A DNA stretch of 64,000 nt from positions 1,007,001 through 1,071,000 of the forward strand of contig NZ_CP011477.1 in the NCBI RefSeq assembly GCF_001010805.1, given 5' to 3'. Below are positions 25,833-35,433 of the stretch, one piece after another (the stretch's first letter is position 1; each line of letters opens with the position of its first letter). The translations under genes were made by a program, and so were the position numbers. The notes under the pieces are model-generated. The model was not told the origin of the DNA. It did not search any database and saw nothing but the letters and a program-made list of their open reading frames with translations. This DNA comes from Spongiibacter sp. IMCC21906 (GTDB lineage: Bacteria; Pseudomonadota; Gammaproteobacteria; Pseudomonadales; Spongiibacteraceae).

Positions 25833-26879
25833 ATGAGTGAAATGAATATTGGCGAATTATTGGCTGATCAGCTAGAAAAGTTGCTATCGGCTCAGGTCAA
25901 TGCTGATCGCCTTGCCGAATTAGAGGCAGGTGGGACAAGCCCGGGTTTATGGAAAGCTATTGAAGAAATGGGCGTGGCCGATGTTATGTGCATCGGTAAA
26001 GACGATGCTGGTTTGGGTTGGCAAGATTGTGCTGAGCTGTTTCGGGTGCTAGGTCGTCATGCCGCGCCGTTGCCGTTGGCTGAAACTCTGTTTGGTCGTC
26101 GTTTATTAAGCCAGGCTAGTTTGGTGATACCGGAAGGGCCGTTAGCTGTGATTGACCCCAGTGCCAATGCGAATATTCAGCTTGATGCCGCGGGTTGCTT
26201 GCAAGGCGAAGCCTCAATGGTGAGCTGGGCCAGTTGGGCGACGCAACTGCTTGGCGTTGCCCATCGTGGCGAAGAGGCTTTTTTGTTTAGCGTTGGCGGC
26301 AATGATGTGGCGGCGCGTATATCGCCTTGCGATACCCTGGAGCGGGTGCCGACCTCAGCCATTGATTTTAGCGGTATAACTCCCCTCGCCGTCGTGCCGA
26401 TTAACGATGCTTTGCTTGTTCGTAGTGGTCTGGCCGTAATGCGCGCCCTTATGATCAGTGGCGGCTGCGATAAGGTAGTGGAATTGGCCGTGGACTATGC
26501 CAATACCCGCAAGCAGTTTGGTAAGCCCATTGGCAAATTTCAGGCTCTGCAGCACCAGTTGGCAGAAGCCAGCTGTCGCGCCGCCACAGCAGAAATGGCA
26601 GCAAAGTATGCCTGTAGAGAGCTGGATGGTAGTCAGCTTTTAGAAGGGGCCTCGATCGCGAAGTACACCGCCAGTGTTGCCGCCAAGGACGTAAGCCGTA
26701 TTGCCCATCAGGTATTTGGTGCCATTGGCATTACCGACGAGCACGAGCTGCACTATTTTACTCGCCGGTTGTGGCAGTGGCGAGCAGAGGCAGGCAATGA
26801 GCGCTACTGGTCTCAGCAATTGGGTAATCAGGTATTGGCAGCGGGCTCTGAGCAGTTGTGGGCCTCGCTGACTGCTTGA
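25833..26879 (+). CDS. Acyl-CoA dehydrogenase, small subunit
   Basis: A 348-residue short acyl-CoA dehydrogenase-fold protein. The NTRKQFGKPIGKFQALQHQLAEA block (about residues 225-247) and HQVFGAIGITDEHELHYFTRRLW near the C terminus are the typical small-subunit FAD-site features; the SEP-GSD motif is absent. It should complex with the product of 24645. It closes the seven-gene plus-strand run that began with DUF35 at 19874; operator site D and a new operon follow. Confidence 0.85.
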   Translation: MSEMNIGELLADQLEKLLSAQVNADRLAELEAGGTSPGLWKAIEEMGVADVMCIGKDDAGLGWQDCAELFRVLGRHAAPLPLAETLFGRRLLSQASLVIPEGPLAVIDPSANANIQLDAAGCLQGEASMVSWASWATQLLGVAHRGEEAFLFSVGGNDVAARISPCDTLERVPTSAIDFSGITPLAVVPINDALLVRSGLAVMRALMISGGCDKVVELAVDYANTRKQFGKPIGKFQALQHQLAEASCRAATAEMAAKYACRELDGSQLLEGASIAKYTASVAAKDVSRIAHQVFGAIGITDEHELHYFTRRLWQWRAEAGNERYWSQQLGNQVLAAGSEQLWASLTA

Positions 26880-26960
26880 TCCTGTTGGATGAAAATGCAA
26901 ATAAATAAAACAGCGTAGCGCTTACGAATTGCCAGCGGCTCGCGCATGTGATAATTTAAA

Positions 26961-26979
26961 AGCTAACACATAGTTAGTT
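26961..26979. promoter_or_regulatory. Island operator, site D
   Basis: AGCTAAC-ACATA-GTTAGTT, ending 44 bases before the crotonase gene at 27023. The core CTAAC-N5-GTTAG is a perfect palindrome, the most symmetrical of the set. Confidence 0.7.
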
Positions 26980-27022
26980 GTTGGTCGGTTTTAATCCCCG
27001 TCTGACACCTGCGGAGAGAGTC

Positions 27023-27823
27023 ATGGAATATAACGATATTACTTACGAGAAAACCGGCGCAGTGTTGCGGGTTTGTCACAACCGCCCGGACAAAGGAAAT
27101 GCCCAATCAACACGCTTGCTGGCTGAGCTGGATGATGCTCTGGCCCGTGCCAAGGCAGATAGCGAAGTGCATGTGGTGATTATTGGCGGTCAGGGAAAAC
27201 ATTTCTCGGCGGGTCACGATTTGGCCGACGGCATGAAGCTGCGGGGTGATTACACCGTAGAGCAACACTGGCACTGGGAGCAGGAACATTTTCTTGGTAA
27301 TGCCATGCGTATTTGGGATCTGCCCAAGCCAACCATTGCCGAAGTCAGCGGGGCCTGTATTGCCGGCGGCTTTATGGTGGCTAATTCCTGTGACTTGGTG
27401 ATTGCTAGTGACGACGCCTACTTCTCTGATCCGGTGTTACATTCCATGGGCGCAGCAGCGGTAGAAGCGTTATTACATCCCTGGGTACTCAATACTCGCA
27501 AAGCTAAAGAGCTGTTGTTTACCGGCGGTAAAATCAGTGCTCAAGACGGTAAAGAGTGGGGCATGGTCAACCATGTGGTTCCCCGGGCGGAGTTAGAAGA
27601 CTTCACTATGCAAATGGCCCAGCAAATTGCCAAGGCTCCCCCTCACGCCACCGCTATGTTGAAGCGTTCGCTGAATCGCACCGCGGATATTCAAGGCTAT
27701 CGCAACTCCCTTAACGCGCATTTTGATACCCATACCGTTAGCTCTTCTACCAAGGAGTTTTGGGATATCGTTAATCAGGGCGTGGCGAAAATGGTTTCAG
27801 AAGGTAAAAAATCCGGTAAATAA
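27023..27823 (+). CDS. Enoyl-CoA hydratase/isomerase family protein
   Basis: A 266-residue crotonase-fold protein. Oxyanion-hole segments are in GKHFSAGHDLADG (about residues 60-72) and EVSGACIAGGFMVANSCDLVIAS (about residues 107-129), followed by FSDPVLHSMG and the FTGGKISAQDGKEWGMVNHVV helix block. The usual hydratase glutamates are not obvious at their expected places, so isomerase or hydrolase activity is possible. Start ATG 27023 is chosen (GGAGAGAG upstream); an earlier in-frame codon at 26978 lies on the operator's edge. First gene of a three-gene operon. Confidence 0.85.
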   Translation: MEYNDITYEKTGAVLRVCHNRPDKGNAQSTRLLAELDDALARAKADSEVHVVIIGGQGKHFSAGHDLADGMKLRGDYTVEQHWHWEQEHFLGNAMRIWDLPKPTIAEVSGACIAGGFMVANSCDLVIASDDAYFSDPVLHSMGAAAVEALLHPWVLNTRKAKELLFTGGKISAQDGKEWGMVNHVVPRAELEDFTMQMAQQIAKAPPHATAMLKRSLNRTADIQGYRNSLNAHFDTHTVSSSTKEFWDIVNQGVAKMVSEGKKSGK

Positions 27824-27850
27824 AATCGGGTTTTAGCAGAGAGCGCTTGA

Positions 27851-28336
27851 ATGACGGATGGGAATAACATCGAGCAATGCGTCGCTGCTGAAGTCATTCG
27901 TCAGACTTTGTCGCGCTATTGTCGCTATGTGGATAAAGGCGACAGTCAGCTGTTGTCTGAGTTGTTTCATAAAGATGCTGAGTACCTGCCAATGGCTGGC
28001 CGCAGTGCCTATTGTGGTCCACTCGGGGTGCAACAATTCTTTGTAGACCTGCAGACCGAGTTCAGCAATTTGTACCAAGCCGGTGGGCCACGACCACCGC
28101 GCTTAAAGCACCATCTGGCCCAGCCCGATATTCAGGCGATCACAGAAGATTTTGCCTGCATTGAAACCCGGTTCTCCGTGTATTCGGACCTAGGGCTTGA
28201 TCATATTGGTTACTACTGTGACCGCCTGTCTCCTCATGTATCAGGTGATTGGTTGTTTGATTCCAGAGTGATAGTGCTCGACTGGATTGATAGTCGTTCT
28301 GTACTCAATATCTTGTCAGGCAGAGATAGCGCCTGA
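27851..28336 (+). CDS. SnoaL/NTF2-like protein
   Basis: A 161-residue SnoaL-like (nuclear transport factor 2 fold) protein. The N-terminal helices (EVIRQTLSRYCRYVDKGDSQ), the FHKDAEYLPM strand entry and LKHHLAQPDIQAI mark the fold, which includes ketosteroid isomerases, cyclases and dehydratases. Residues that could serve as acid/base include the Asp/His in DKGD, FHKDA and KHHL. It sits between a crotonase and a CoA ligase in one operon under site D. The reaction cannot be assigned. Confidence 0.75.
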   Translation: MTDGNNIEQCVAAEVIRQTLSRYCRYVDKGDSQLLSELFHKDAEYLPMAGRSAYCGPLGVQQFFVDLQTEFSNLYQAGGPRPPRLKHHLAQPDIQAITEDFACIETRFSVYSDLGLDHIGYYCDRLSPHVSGDWLFDSRVIVLDWIDSRSVLNILSGRDSA

Positions 28337-28365
28337 CACTAACTCAATTTTTTTGGAGCTATGCA

Positions 28366-29898
28366 ATGCATCCTAGTATTCATGCCAAGGAACGCCCCAA
28401 TGCCGCTGCTATTATTATGGCGGAGAGTGGTGAGGTCACCAGCTATGCGCAACTGGAACAGCGCTCGAATCAGGGTGCCCAGCAGTTTCGCGCGCTGGGC
28501 TTAAAGCCGGGTGATGGTATAGCGATCTGGATGCATAATTCTGCCAGCTTTCTTGAAATCAGCTGGGCAGCCCAGCGTTCGGGCTTGTATTTTACCCCGA
28601 TTTCTACCCACTTAACCTTGGCCGAAGCCGCTTATATCATTAAAGACTGCGGCGCGGCCTTGTTGATAGGCTCACCGGATTTACCGGGAGTGGAGGAGTT
28701 AATCGCTAAGGGTGTCGCTGCCGAATTTGGCGAGCAATTTCAGTTTTTTGTGGACGGCGAATCAGCAACCTTGCCAAGCTGGCCACAAGCCATTGCCACC
28801 CTATCCAGTGAGCGGATTAGCGACGAAACTGCCGGTCAGTATATGGTGTATTCATCGGGTACCACCGGTAAGCCCAAGGGCGTACAGCTTCCTTTAAGTG
28901 GTGCGCCAGCGGATCAGCCTCTGCCATTTGTTGCCATGCAACGGGAGCAATACGGCGTATCCGAGAGCAGCGTGTATCTGTCTCCAGCACCGCTTTACCA
29001 TGCCGCACCATTGGTCTTCAGTATGACTGTGCAGAGTATTGGTGGCTGTGTGGTGATCTGCGAAAAGTTTGAACCAGTGGCATTGCTGGCGGCAGTTGAA
29101 CGTTTTCATGTCAGTCATATGCAAATGGTGCCGACCATGTTTGTGCGCCTGTTAAAATTGCCCGAGGTGCAACGCAGCGGCTTTGATTGCTCCAGCCTGG
29201 AGTGCGTTATTCATGCTGCGGCACCGTGTCCGGTGCCTATCAAACAACAGATGATTGATTGGTGGGGGCCGATTCTTTATGAATATTACGGCGGCTCTGA
29301 AGGTAATGGCGCAACCTATATTACTTCTGAAGAATGGTTAAAAAAACCGGGCTCCGTGGGTCGTGCCCAGTGGGGCATTCTCCATATCTGCGACGAAGAG
29401 GGTGAGGAGTTGCCCGCAGGCCAGCAGGGTATTGTCTATTTTGAAGGTGGCTTTGATTTTAAATACAAAAATGACGAGGCTAAAACCAAAGACGCTCGCA
29501 ATCCCAAACATCCCGGTTGGTCGACCTTGGGTGACATAGGCTATCTCGACGAGGATGCTTATTTATTTTTAACTGATCGCAAGAGCTTTATGATCATTTC
29601 TGGTGGGGTCAATATCTACCCTCAAGAAATTGAAAATATGTTAACCGTGCACCCCAAGGTCATGGATGTGGCGGTGTTTGGTGTACCCAATGCCGATTTT
29701 GGTGAAGAAGTGAAAGCCGTGGTGCAGCCCGTAAATTGGAATGAGGCCGGGGATGCTTTAGCCGAAGAGCTGATGGCTTACTGCCATCAACAACTCTCCG
29801 CCATTAAGTGCCCCCGTAGCATCGATTTTGATGCGGCATTACCACGAATGGATAATGGCAAGCTGTATAAAAAGGCATTGCGGGATCGTTATTGGTAA
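28366..29898 (+). CDS. Acyl-CoA ligase (AMP-forming)
   Basis: A 510-residue ANL-family ligase: VYSSGTTGKPKGVQLPL (about residues 161-177), a YEYYGGSEGNG A5-type motif, STLGDIGYLD, DRKSFMIISGGVNIYPQEIE hinge and the C-terminal MDNGKLYKKALR with the catalytic Lys. It belongs with the FadD/CaiC-like ligases of secondary metabolite and steroid pathways. Third gene of the site D operon, after a strong GGAGC ribosome site. A gap of 418 bases follows. Confidence 0.9.
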   Translation: MHPSIHAKERPNAAAIIMAESGEVTSYAQLEQRSNQGAQQFRALGLKPGDGIAIWMHNSASFLEISWAAQRSGLYFTPISTHLTLAEAAYIIKDCGAALLIGSPDLPGVEELIAKGVAAEFGEQFQFFVDGESATLPSWPQAIATLSSERISDETAGQYMVYSSGTTGKPKGVQLPLSGAPADQPLPFVAMQREQYGVSESSVYLSPAPLYHAAPLVFSMTVQSIGGCVVICEKFEPVALLAAVERFHVSHMQMVPTMFVRLLKLPEVQRSGFDCSSLECVIHAAAPCPVPIKQQMIDWWGPILYEYYGGSEGNGATYITSEEWLKKPGSVGRAQWGILHICDEEGEELPAGQQGIVYFEGGFDFKYKNDEAKTKDARNPKHPGWSTLGDIGYLDEDAYLFLTDRKSFMIISGGVNIYPQEIENMLTVHPKVMDVAVFGVPNADFGEEVKAVVQPVNWNEAGDALAEELMAYCHQQLSAIKCPRSIDFDAALPRMDNGKLYKKALRDRYW

Positions 29899-30316
29899 TC
29901 AGTAGATAATTAAGCGTGGGTTGGGTGGGCTAATTTATGCGTTTTTGCTGCACCAGCTCCGCAAGGGCGCACAACGGTAGCTCGCTAGGGTTTTAAGATC
30001 TTTGTGCGAGTGAATATACCTTCTCAGGAAGAGGTTGATGAGGGTTTGATGGGAAATCCTTTTCTTCGGTATGTTGTTTGAAATACTTAATGCGGCCCTC
30101 ATTAAGCCACATAGTGACTTGCTTCTAGCGTTTTTGGCATTTCGTCATCCCGGACGTATAGCGATCCGGGATCCAGTTGCTCGGGGTTAAATGTAATCGG
30201 GCAATTATCGTTACCAGCTTTGCTATAACGAATAAATCGTGTTTCGATAAAGCCCGCTGGACGTAGTCTTGTACTGTAGTCTTTATCCGCTGCTTATCCG
30301 AGTTTGAAACCATTTT
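29899..30316. other. Intergenic gap between convergent ligase genes
   Basis: No gene recognised. It holds one palindrome (30147-30172) and otherwise unremarkable sequence; a small minus-strand open frame here lies over the palindrome and has no homology. No operator dyad seen, consistent with both flanking genes converging on it. Confidence 0.5.
30147..30172. repeat. Intergenic palindrome, REP-like
   Basis: ATCCCGGA (30147-30154) and TCCGGGAT (30165-30172) with a ten-base loop, preceded by CGTC and followed by CCAG, the flanks common to dispersed GTCATCCCGG-type intergenic repeats in proteobacteria. Confidence 0.5.
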
Positions 30317-31852
30317 TTAATAGTCTGCAATTAATTTTCGTAATTCAATCAAGCTAACTTTATAGCTTGAAGTACGTGGCAATTCATCAACAAAATAATA
30401 GGCGCTGGGAATTTCTGGTGCGCTCAGATGTTCACGAGCAAAGCGGTTTAATTCCTTGTCACTTGGTTGCTGCTGACCTGCTTTGAGCACAAGGGCGGCA
30501 ATCGGGATTTGTCCTAGTCGGGGGTCGTCTACCCCGATTACGGCGGCGTCAGCAAGGGCGGGATGACGACGTAATTGTTCGGCAATCAGCAGTGGCGCTA
30601 ATTTAAAACCACCACGAAAAATAGTTTCTTCCAATCTGCCTTTAAACCACATGAAGCCGTCTTCGTCGATACGAGCCTGATCTGATGTGGCGATCCAGTC
30701 AGGGCCAACCCGATCAACCCTGGCTTCTAGTCTACCCACCTCGTTTGTGGCTAGTACATTGCCATTGTCTGGGTTGGTGATGCGTAATGCCACGCCGGGT
30801 AAAGCGCGGCCGCAGCTGCCCATTTTACTGGCGGAGTACTCTGTCAATTCTGCCATCGACCAGCTGGTAATTACGCCACAAAATTCACTGGCGCCATAGC
30901 TCAGGTTAACTGGGATACCTAAGTCATTTTGAAAGTACGCCTGCACTTCGCGGTCTAGTGGTGCGGCGCCGGTGCGAACCACTTTAATACTGCTAAAAAC
31001 TTCACGGGGTAATTGACGTTGGCGCAGGGCGGCCATTGCGGCGGGTGGGATGTCGGCGGCCGCTGGTCGGAAGCGCTGCACAATGGCTAGCCAATCGTCT
31101 AATTGGAATTTTTCCAGAATCGCCATTGGCAGGCCCATGGCAAGGGCGGGCATGCTGGCATAAACGCCGCTGATATTACTCAGCGGCAATACTGAAATAA
31201 TCGGTGCGGGTTGGCTGGCGTTGGCATTCATTTGTGTCAATGCCTGCTTGGCGGCTTCCGTGCTGGCGGCAAGATTGTGACGGCTTAGTTGGATACGCTT
31301 TGGTGCGCCGGTAGTGCCGCTACTCAGGGTTTCGATGGCGGTATCGCTGCAGTTTGGATTTTGGTCGTCGGTAGATGGGATTGGAGTGTTTGCGTTCGGA
31401 GTAGGTTTATCCGGACAGTGGCGCAGCTCCAACTTGGCATCGGTGATGGCAATACCTAAGCAGCCAAGTTCTTGCACTGCGCTGAGCAGCTCCTCGTTCC
31501 AGTCCTGTTGATCGGCAATAACGGCTCGGTAGCCTTCCTTACAGAGTTCGGTAACGATTTTGCTGGTGGATTGGTAACAGTGAATCATTGATGCGCAACG
31601 ATCGCTTATCAACAGCCCCCACAGGCAAGTGATATGGAGGGGGCGGGTACGAGCAATAAACGCAACCCGGTGCACGTCGCCGCCAGGATGTTGATTTAGT
31701 AGTGTGTTCAATGTGTGGATAGTGCTGCTGACATCTTGCCAGCTATAGGTCTGATCATTGAAATAAAACGCCGTCTCCTCAGCTCTGCATTGTGTCAGGG
31801 CGTTACTGAGATTGCTTGCGAGTGCAGATGAAATCGTGTGCGTGAGTGTCAT
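30317..31852 (-). CDS. Acyl-CoA ligase (AMP-forming), divergent
   Basis: A 511-residue ANL-family member. The nucleotide motif is ETLSSGTTGAPKRIQLSRHN (about residues 167-186), with Arg where Gly usually follows the Lys. NLSYGASEFCG, FKGRLEETIFRGGFKLAP hinge and a C-terminal SSYKVSLIELRKLI, with Lys kept but the preceding Gly replaced by Tyr, complete the fold. It is more divergent than the other three ligases, so substrate class may differ. Site J lies 88 bases upstream. Confidence 0.85.
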   Translation of the reverse strand: MTLTHTISSALASNLSNALTQCRAEETAFYFNDQTYSWQDVSSTIHTLNTLLNQHPGGDVHRVAFIARTRPLHITCLWGLLISDRCASMIHCYQSTSKIVTELCKEGYRAVIADQQDWNEELLSAVQELGCLGIAITDAKLELRHCPDKPTPNANTPIPSTDDQNPNCSDTAIETLSSGTTGAPKRIQLSRHNLAASTEAAKQALTQMNANASQPAPIISVLPLSNISGVYASMPALAMGLPMAILEKFQLDDWLAIVQRFRPAAADIPPAAMAALRQRQLPREVFSSIKVVRTGAAPLDREVQAYFQNDLGIPVNLSYGASEFCGVITSWSMAELTEYSASKMGSCGRALPGVALRITNPDNGNVLATNEVGRLEARVDRVGPDWIATSDQARIDEDGFMWFKGRLEETIFRGGFKLAPLLIAEQLRRHPALADAAVIGVDDPRLGQIPIAALVLKAGQQQPSDKELNRFAREHLSAPEIPSAYYFVDELPRTSSYKVSLIELRKLIADY

Positions 31853-31939
31853 AGGTCACCGATTGAGGGCTTGCGTATAAGCTAGCCTGGCATTTGGCTA
31901 GGATATTTAAGCCGAACAGGTTTTATTGTTATTAAAATT

Positions 31940-31958
31940 TAATGATTATGTGTCATTT
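31940..31958. promoter_or_regulatory. Island operator, site J
   Basis: TAATGAT-TATGT-GTCATTT, 88 bases upstream of the minus-strand ligase gene. The weakest match to the consensus of the ten, but a strong dyad (AATGA/TCATT) with the same 7-5-7 geometry and TATGT centre. Confidence 0.5.
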
Positions 31959-32057
31959 ATTGTATCGCTTAAGCTAATGAGGAAAAAGTCTCTCGCTGTA
32001 TTTAAAGAATATAGGCATATATGAAAGCCATTTGCTCGAGTCGGTTTGTTGAATGGA

Positions 32058-32076
32058 AGCTGATTATGTGTTAGTT
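32058..32076. promoter_or_regulatory. Island operator, site I
   Basis: AGCTGAT-TATGT-GTTAGTT, 98 bases before the MaoC gene at 32174. It and site J lie 100 bases apart in one divergent promoter gap. Confidence 0.65.
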
Positions 32077-32173
32077 TTTGCATTAAATTGATGCCTGTTT
32101 GTTCGTTTGTGCTGGCCTTGCAGCCGCAGCATTGGGTACATGCAAATTTCTTTATTGGCTTGGAGTGTATCGC

Positions 32174-33040
32174 GTGGGTTTTGAATACGAAAAAATTAAA
32201 AATTGGCCGATCCCAGAGGGTTACCAGGATTATTCTGAGAACGACTGTATTTTGTACGCGCTGGCTGTTGGTGCAGGCGCAGGCGACCCCGAGGCTGATC
32301 TGAATTTGCTCTACGAGAAAAAACTGGATGTACTGCCGACAATGGCAGTGACCATGGCATCTCAGGGCACTATGTGGGTTGCTGACCCCAAGACCGGTAT
32401 CGATTTGAGCAAGCTGCTGCATGGCGAGCAGTATCTGACAATACATAAGCCACTGCCGGCAAAGGGCTCGGTAAAAAGCCGCAGCTATGTACAAGAGATT
32501 TACGATAAGGGCGTGGAGAAGGGTTCGGTCATGATGTTGGCGCGAGAAATTAGCGACGCCGACAGTGGAGACTTGTTGGCCACCTGTACCTCAGCGGTAT
32601 TTTTGCGGGGCAACGGCGGTTGCGGCGGTCCCCAGAGCGGTCAGCCGGTGCCGCAGCCTATTCCAGAACGCGATCCTGACGCGGTGGTTAATGCGATTAG
32701 TCGTGAGGAGCAGGCAGCGTTGTATCGCTTAACTGGCGACACAAATCCACTGCATATCGACCCTAAATTTGCGGCGATGGGTGGCTTCCCCAAACCCATT
32801 TTGCATGGCCTTTGTACTTACGGCTTTGCTGCGCGGGCGGTGATTTCAGCAGTTTGTGATGGCGATCCAGCGCGTCTACGCAAGTTTAATCTGCGCTTTG
32901 CCAGCCCGGTGTTTCCGGGTGAAACCTTGCGCACTGAAATCTGGAAAGAGGGCGACGGTAAAGCAGCATTCCGTACCTTTGTTGTTGAACGGGAGTTGCT
33001 GGTCTTAAATAACGGCTATGCAGAGTTTGATCCCGCATAA
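32174..33040 (+). CDS. MaoC-type (R)-enoyl-CoA hydratase 2
   Basis: A 288-residue double-hotdog hydratase like the hydratase-2 domain of peroxisomal multifunctional enzyme. The C-terminal hotdog has the signature YRLTGDTNPLHIDPKFA (about residues 193-209) with catalytic Asp and His, then KPILHGLCTYGF. The start is a GTG at 32174 with GGAG eight bases upstream; this matches the N terminus of the paralog at 57152. Hydrates 2-enoyl-CoA with bulky groups. First gene of an operon with a fused dehydrogenase, an Ltp2-like aldolase and DUF35: dehydrogenation, hydration and retro-aldol cleavage in sequence. Confidence 0.9.
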   Translation: MGFEYEKIKNWPIPEGYQDYSENDCILYALAVGAGAGDPEADLNLLYEKKLDVLPTMAVTMASQGTMWVADPKTGIDLSKLLHGEQYLTIHKPLPAKGSVKSRSYVQEIYDKGVEKGSVMMLAREISDADSGDLLATCTSAVFLRGNGGCGGPQSGQPVPQPIPERDPDAVVNAISREEQAALYRLTGDTNPLHIDPKFAAMGGFPKPILHGLCTYGFAARAVISAVCDGDPARLRKFNLRFASPVFPGETLRTEIWKEGDGKAAFRTFVVERELLVLNNGYAEFDPA

Positions 33041-33125
33041 TTAGTTGAGGGTTAGCGGTCGACGGAATAACGATTAAGTAACTTTCAAAAAGACGATATA
33101 AGTAATAGATAGGGCGGCACACGAC

Positions 33126-35429
33126 GTGATTGCAATTAGTGAAGATTTACAGGCGATTAAAGATCAGGCAGCACGCTTTCTGAATGAGCGGGCTGACCCC
33201 GAATACTTGAAAGTCTTATTAGATAGTCCCGCCTCCTTTGATCGTGAAAGCTGGGCCAGTATGGCCGATATGGGCTGGCCAATGTTAGCTGTGGATGAGG
33301 CTCAAGGTGGCTTGGGCTTAGGCTTGCGGGGCTTAGCGGTGCTCGCTGAGGAGATGGGACGAACCACGGTGTCGCTGCCATTATTGGCGGTGTATCAGCT
33401 GGCTAAAATTATTAAACAAAACACTGCAGATGACGGTTTATTTGAAGTGTTAGAAGCACTGATGATCGGCAGCAGGGTTGCTTGTTTTGTCTGCGGCACC
33501 CCTTTGCAATTAATTGAGGGTAAGTTGCAGGGTCGCAGTGCTGCCACAACATTTGCCGCCGTGGCTGATTACGCCATAGTGCTGGCCAATGATGAGGGTC
33601 AGCAAAAAATCGTGCTGGTTAATCTGGCAGATACGACAGTCGCAAAGGAGCCGGTGTCAGCAATTGATCAGGCCCGTGGGCAGGCGCGACTGAATTTTTC
33701 TGCTAGCGATGTTCAGGTTCTCGCCAGTGATAATGCCGATCAGGTTTATGCTGACTGCCTCGCAGTGGCAGCGTTATTAACGGCGGTGGAACAGAGTGCA
33801 GGCGCAGAAGCGGCTATGTTATTGGCTCGTGACTATGCGCTGGAACGCAAGGTTTTTGGTCAAACTTTGGGTGCCTTGCAGGCTATTAAGCACAAAATTG
33901 CCGATATGTACTGGCGTATAGAATTGGCTCGAGGTTGTGTAGATGATGCTCTACTTGCCTATGAGGCGGAAGATGACAGCTGGCGGGAGTTGGCGGCGGC
34001 GTCGCGGGTGGCTGCAATTGAAGCTTATGAATTCAGTGCTAAAGAATGTATGCAGACCTTTGGTGGTCTGGGATCAACTTGGGAGGGTTTGCCCCAGCAT
34101 CATTATCGTCGCTCACGGGTGCTGGCTCTGGAATTAGGGAGTCGCCTGGAATGGCGAGAGCGCTTTTTTAGTTATCGTCTTGCCGACAGTGGCAATGAGC
34201 GTGAACCTATTGAGGCTCTGCCTGAGCTGGGAGCTTATCGCCAGCAAGCCCGTAAATGGTTGGCAGAAAATGCGCCTGCTTTTTCAGGTGATGTGCGTAA
34301 GGGCTTGAGCTTTGAAGAAGACCTCGCTCTTGGCCGCCAGTGGCAGGCCCGAAAAGTGGAAGGGGGCTTTGCCTGCATCAATTTGCCAGCTGAATACGGC
34401 GGTGCCGGTCTTACCGAATTACACAAAATTGTGTTTGGCGAAGAAGAACTCAAATACCTTTTACCCACCGAATATTTTGTTATCAGCACTGCGCAGTTAA
34501 TGGCGATTTTTCTGCGTTATGCCCCGGAGGAAGCACGCAACGACTTGGGTCCAAAAGCGATTCGTGGTGAGCAGATCTGGTGTCAGATGTTTTCAGAGCC
34601 CGGTGCGGGTTCAGATCTTGCCGCTGTACGTTTGAAGGCAGAGCGTCATAGTCAGGACGGTGTGGATGGTTGGTTGCTAAACGGTCAAAAACTGTGGACC
34701 AGCTGGGCTCAAGTGGCCGACTGGGGTTTTATTGTTGCCCGCACCAATAGTGACGGTCCCAAACACGCTGGCATTACCTGTTTTTACGCCGATATGCACA
34801 GTGATGGCATCAGTGTGCGTCCCATACGTCGCATGGCGGGCCATGACGATGTGAACGAAGTGTTCTTTGATAATGTATTTATTCCTGACACCCAGCGTCT
34901 GGGTGAAGAGGGCCGCGGTTTTGCGGTGGCGATGGAGATGCTCATGATTGAGCGGGTTGCCGGTGTGTACGATGAAAGCATTGGTGGAATGTCTCTTAAT
35001 GCCTTATTTGAGCATGCCCAACAATATGACATTGCAGGTGCACCGGCTATCGCTGACGGGGAAATTCGCGCTACTTTGCTAGAAGCCTATATTGAACGTC
35101 AGGGTTTGCGGTCTATTTATCGCCGAGGCATGGCTGCGGTGGGTAACGGGCAAGAACCTGGTCCAGAAGCGGGTATTCGCAAGCTGATTATGGGGCGTGC
35201 TCGGCAGCGGTTGGGCGCGCTGGCATTGGACTTAATGGGGCCGGATGGTGTTGAGATGAACCCGGATGGTGATTTCAGAACCGATTTTGCTTGGTCGTGG
35301 ATTGATCCTGCAGGACGAATTGCTGGTGGCACAGATGAAGTATTGTTAAATACCATTGCCGAGCGGGTGTTGGGTCTTCCCCAAGATCACCGCCCTGATA
35401 AAAATAAACCGTTTAAAGAACTGAGCTAA
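33126..35429 (+). CDS. Fused acyl-CoA dehydrogenase (two-module, FadE34-like)
   Basis: A 767-residue protein made of two acyl-CoA dehydrogenase modules. The N-terminal module (about 1-360) is small-subunit type: LERKVFGQTLGALQAIKHKIAD and QTFGGLGSTWEGLPQHHYRRS. The C-terminal module (about 370-767) is large-subunit type: MFSEPGAGSDLAAVRLKA, NGQKLWTSWAQ, and GGTDEVLLNTIAERVLGLP. The layout matches FadE34-type enzymes of cholesterol and cholate side-chain catabolism and looks like a fusion of a small-large gene pair. A GTG start at 33126 fits. Ends four bases before the aldolase gene. Confidence 0.9.
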   Translation: MIAISEDLQAIKDQAARFLNERADPEYLKVLLDSPASFDRESWASMADMGWPMLAVDEAQGGLGLGLRGLAVLAEEMGRTTVSLPLLAVYQLAKIIKQNTADDGLFEVLEALMIGSRVACFVCGTPLQLIEGKLQGRSAATTFAAVADYAIVLANDEGQQKIVLVNLADTTVAKEPVSAIDQARGQARLNFSASDVQVLASDNADQVYADCLAVAALLTAVEQSAGAEAAMLLARDYALERKVFGQTLGALQAIKHKIADMYWRIELARGCVDDALLAYEAEDDSWRELAAASRVAAIEAYEFSAKECMQTFGGLGSTWEGLPQHHYRRSRVLALELGSRLEWRERFFSYRLADSGNEREPIEALPELGAYRQQARKWLAENAPAFSGDVRKGLSFEEDLALGRQWQARKVEGGFACINLPAEYGGAGLTELHKIVFGEEELKYLLPTEYFVISTAQLMAIFLRYAPEEARNDLGPKAIRGEQIWCQMFSEPGAGSDLAAVRLKAERHSQDGVDGWLLNGQKLWTSWAQVADWGFIVARTNSDGPKHAGITCFYADMHSDGISVRPIRRMAGHDDVNEVFFDNVFIPDTQRLGEEGRGFAVAMEMLMIERVAGVYDESIGGMSLNALFEHAQQYDIAGAPAIADGEIRATLLEAYIERQGLRSIYRRGMAAVGNGQEPGPEAGIRKLIMGRARQRLGALALDLMGPDGVEMNPDGDFRTDFAWSWIDPAGRIAGGTDEVLLNTIAERVLGLPQDHRPDKNKPFKELS

Positions 35430-35433
35430 TTTT

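Noticed and set aside
31946-32494. 182-residue minus-strand open frame in the divergent promoter
   Set aside because: It overlaps the MaoC gene antisense and the two operator sites; the composition is not protein-like.
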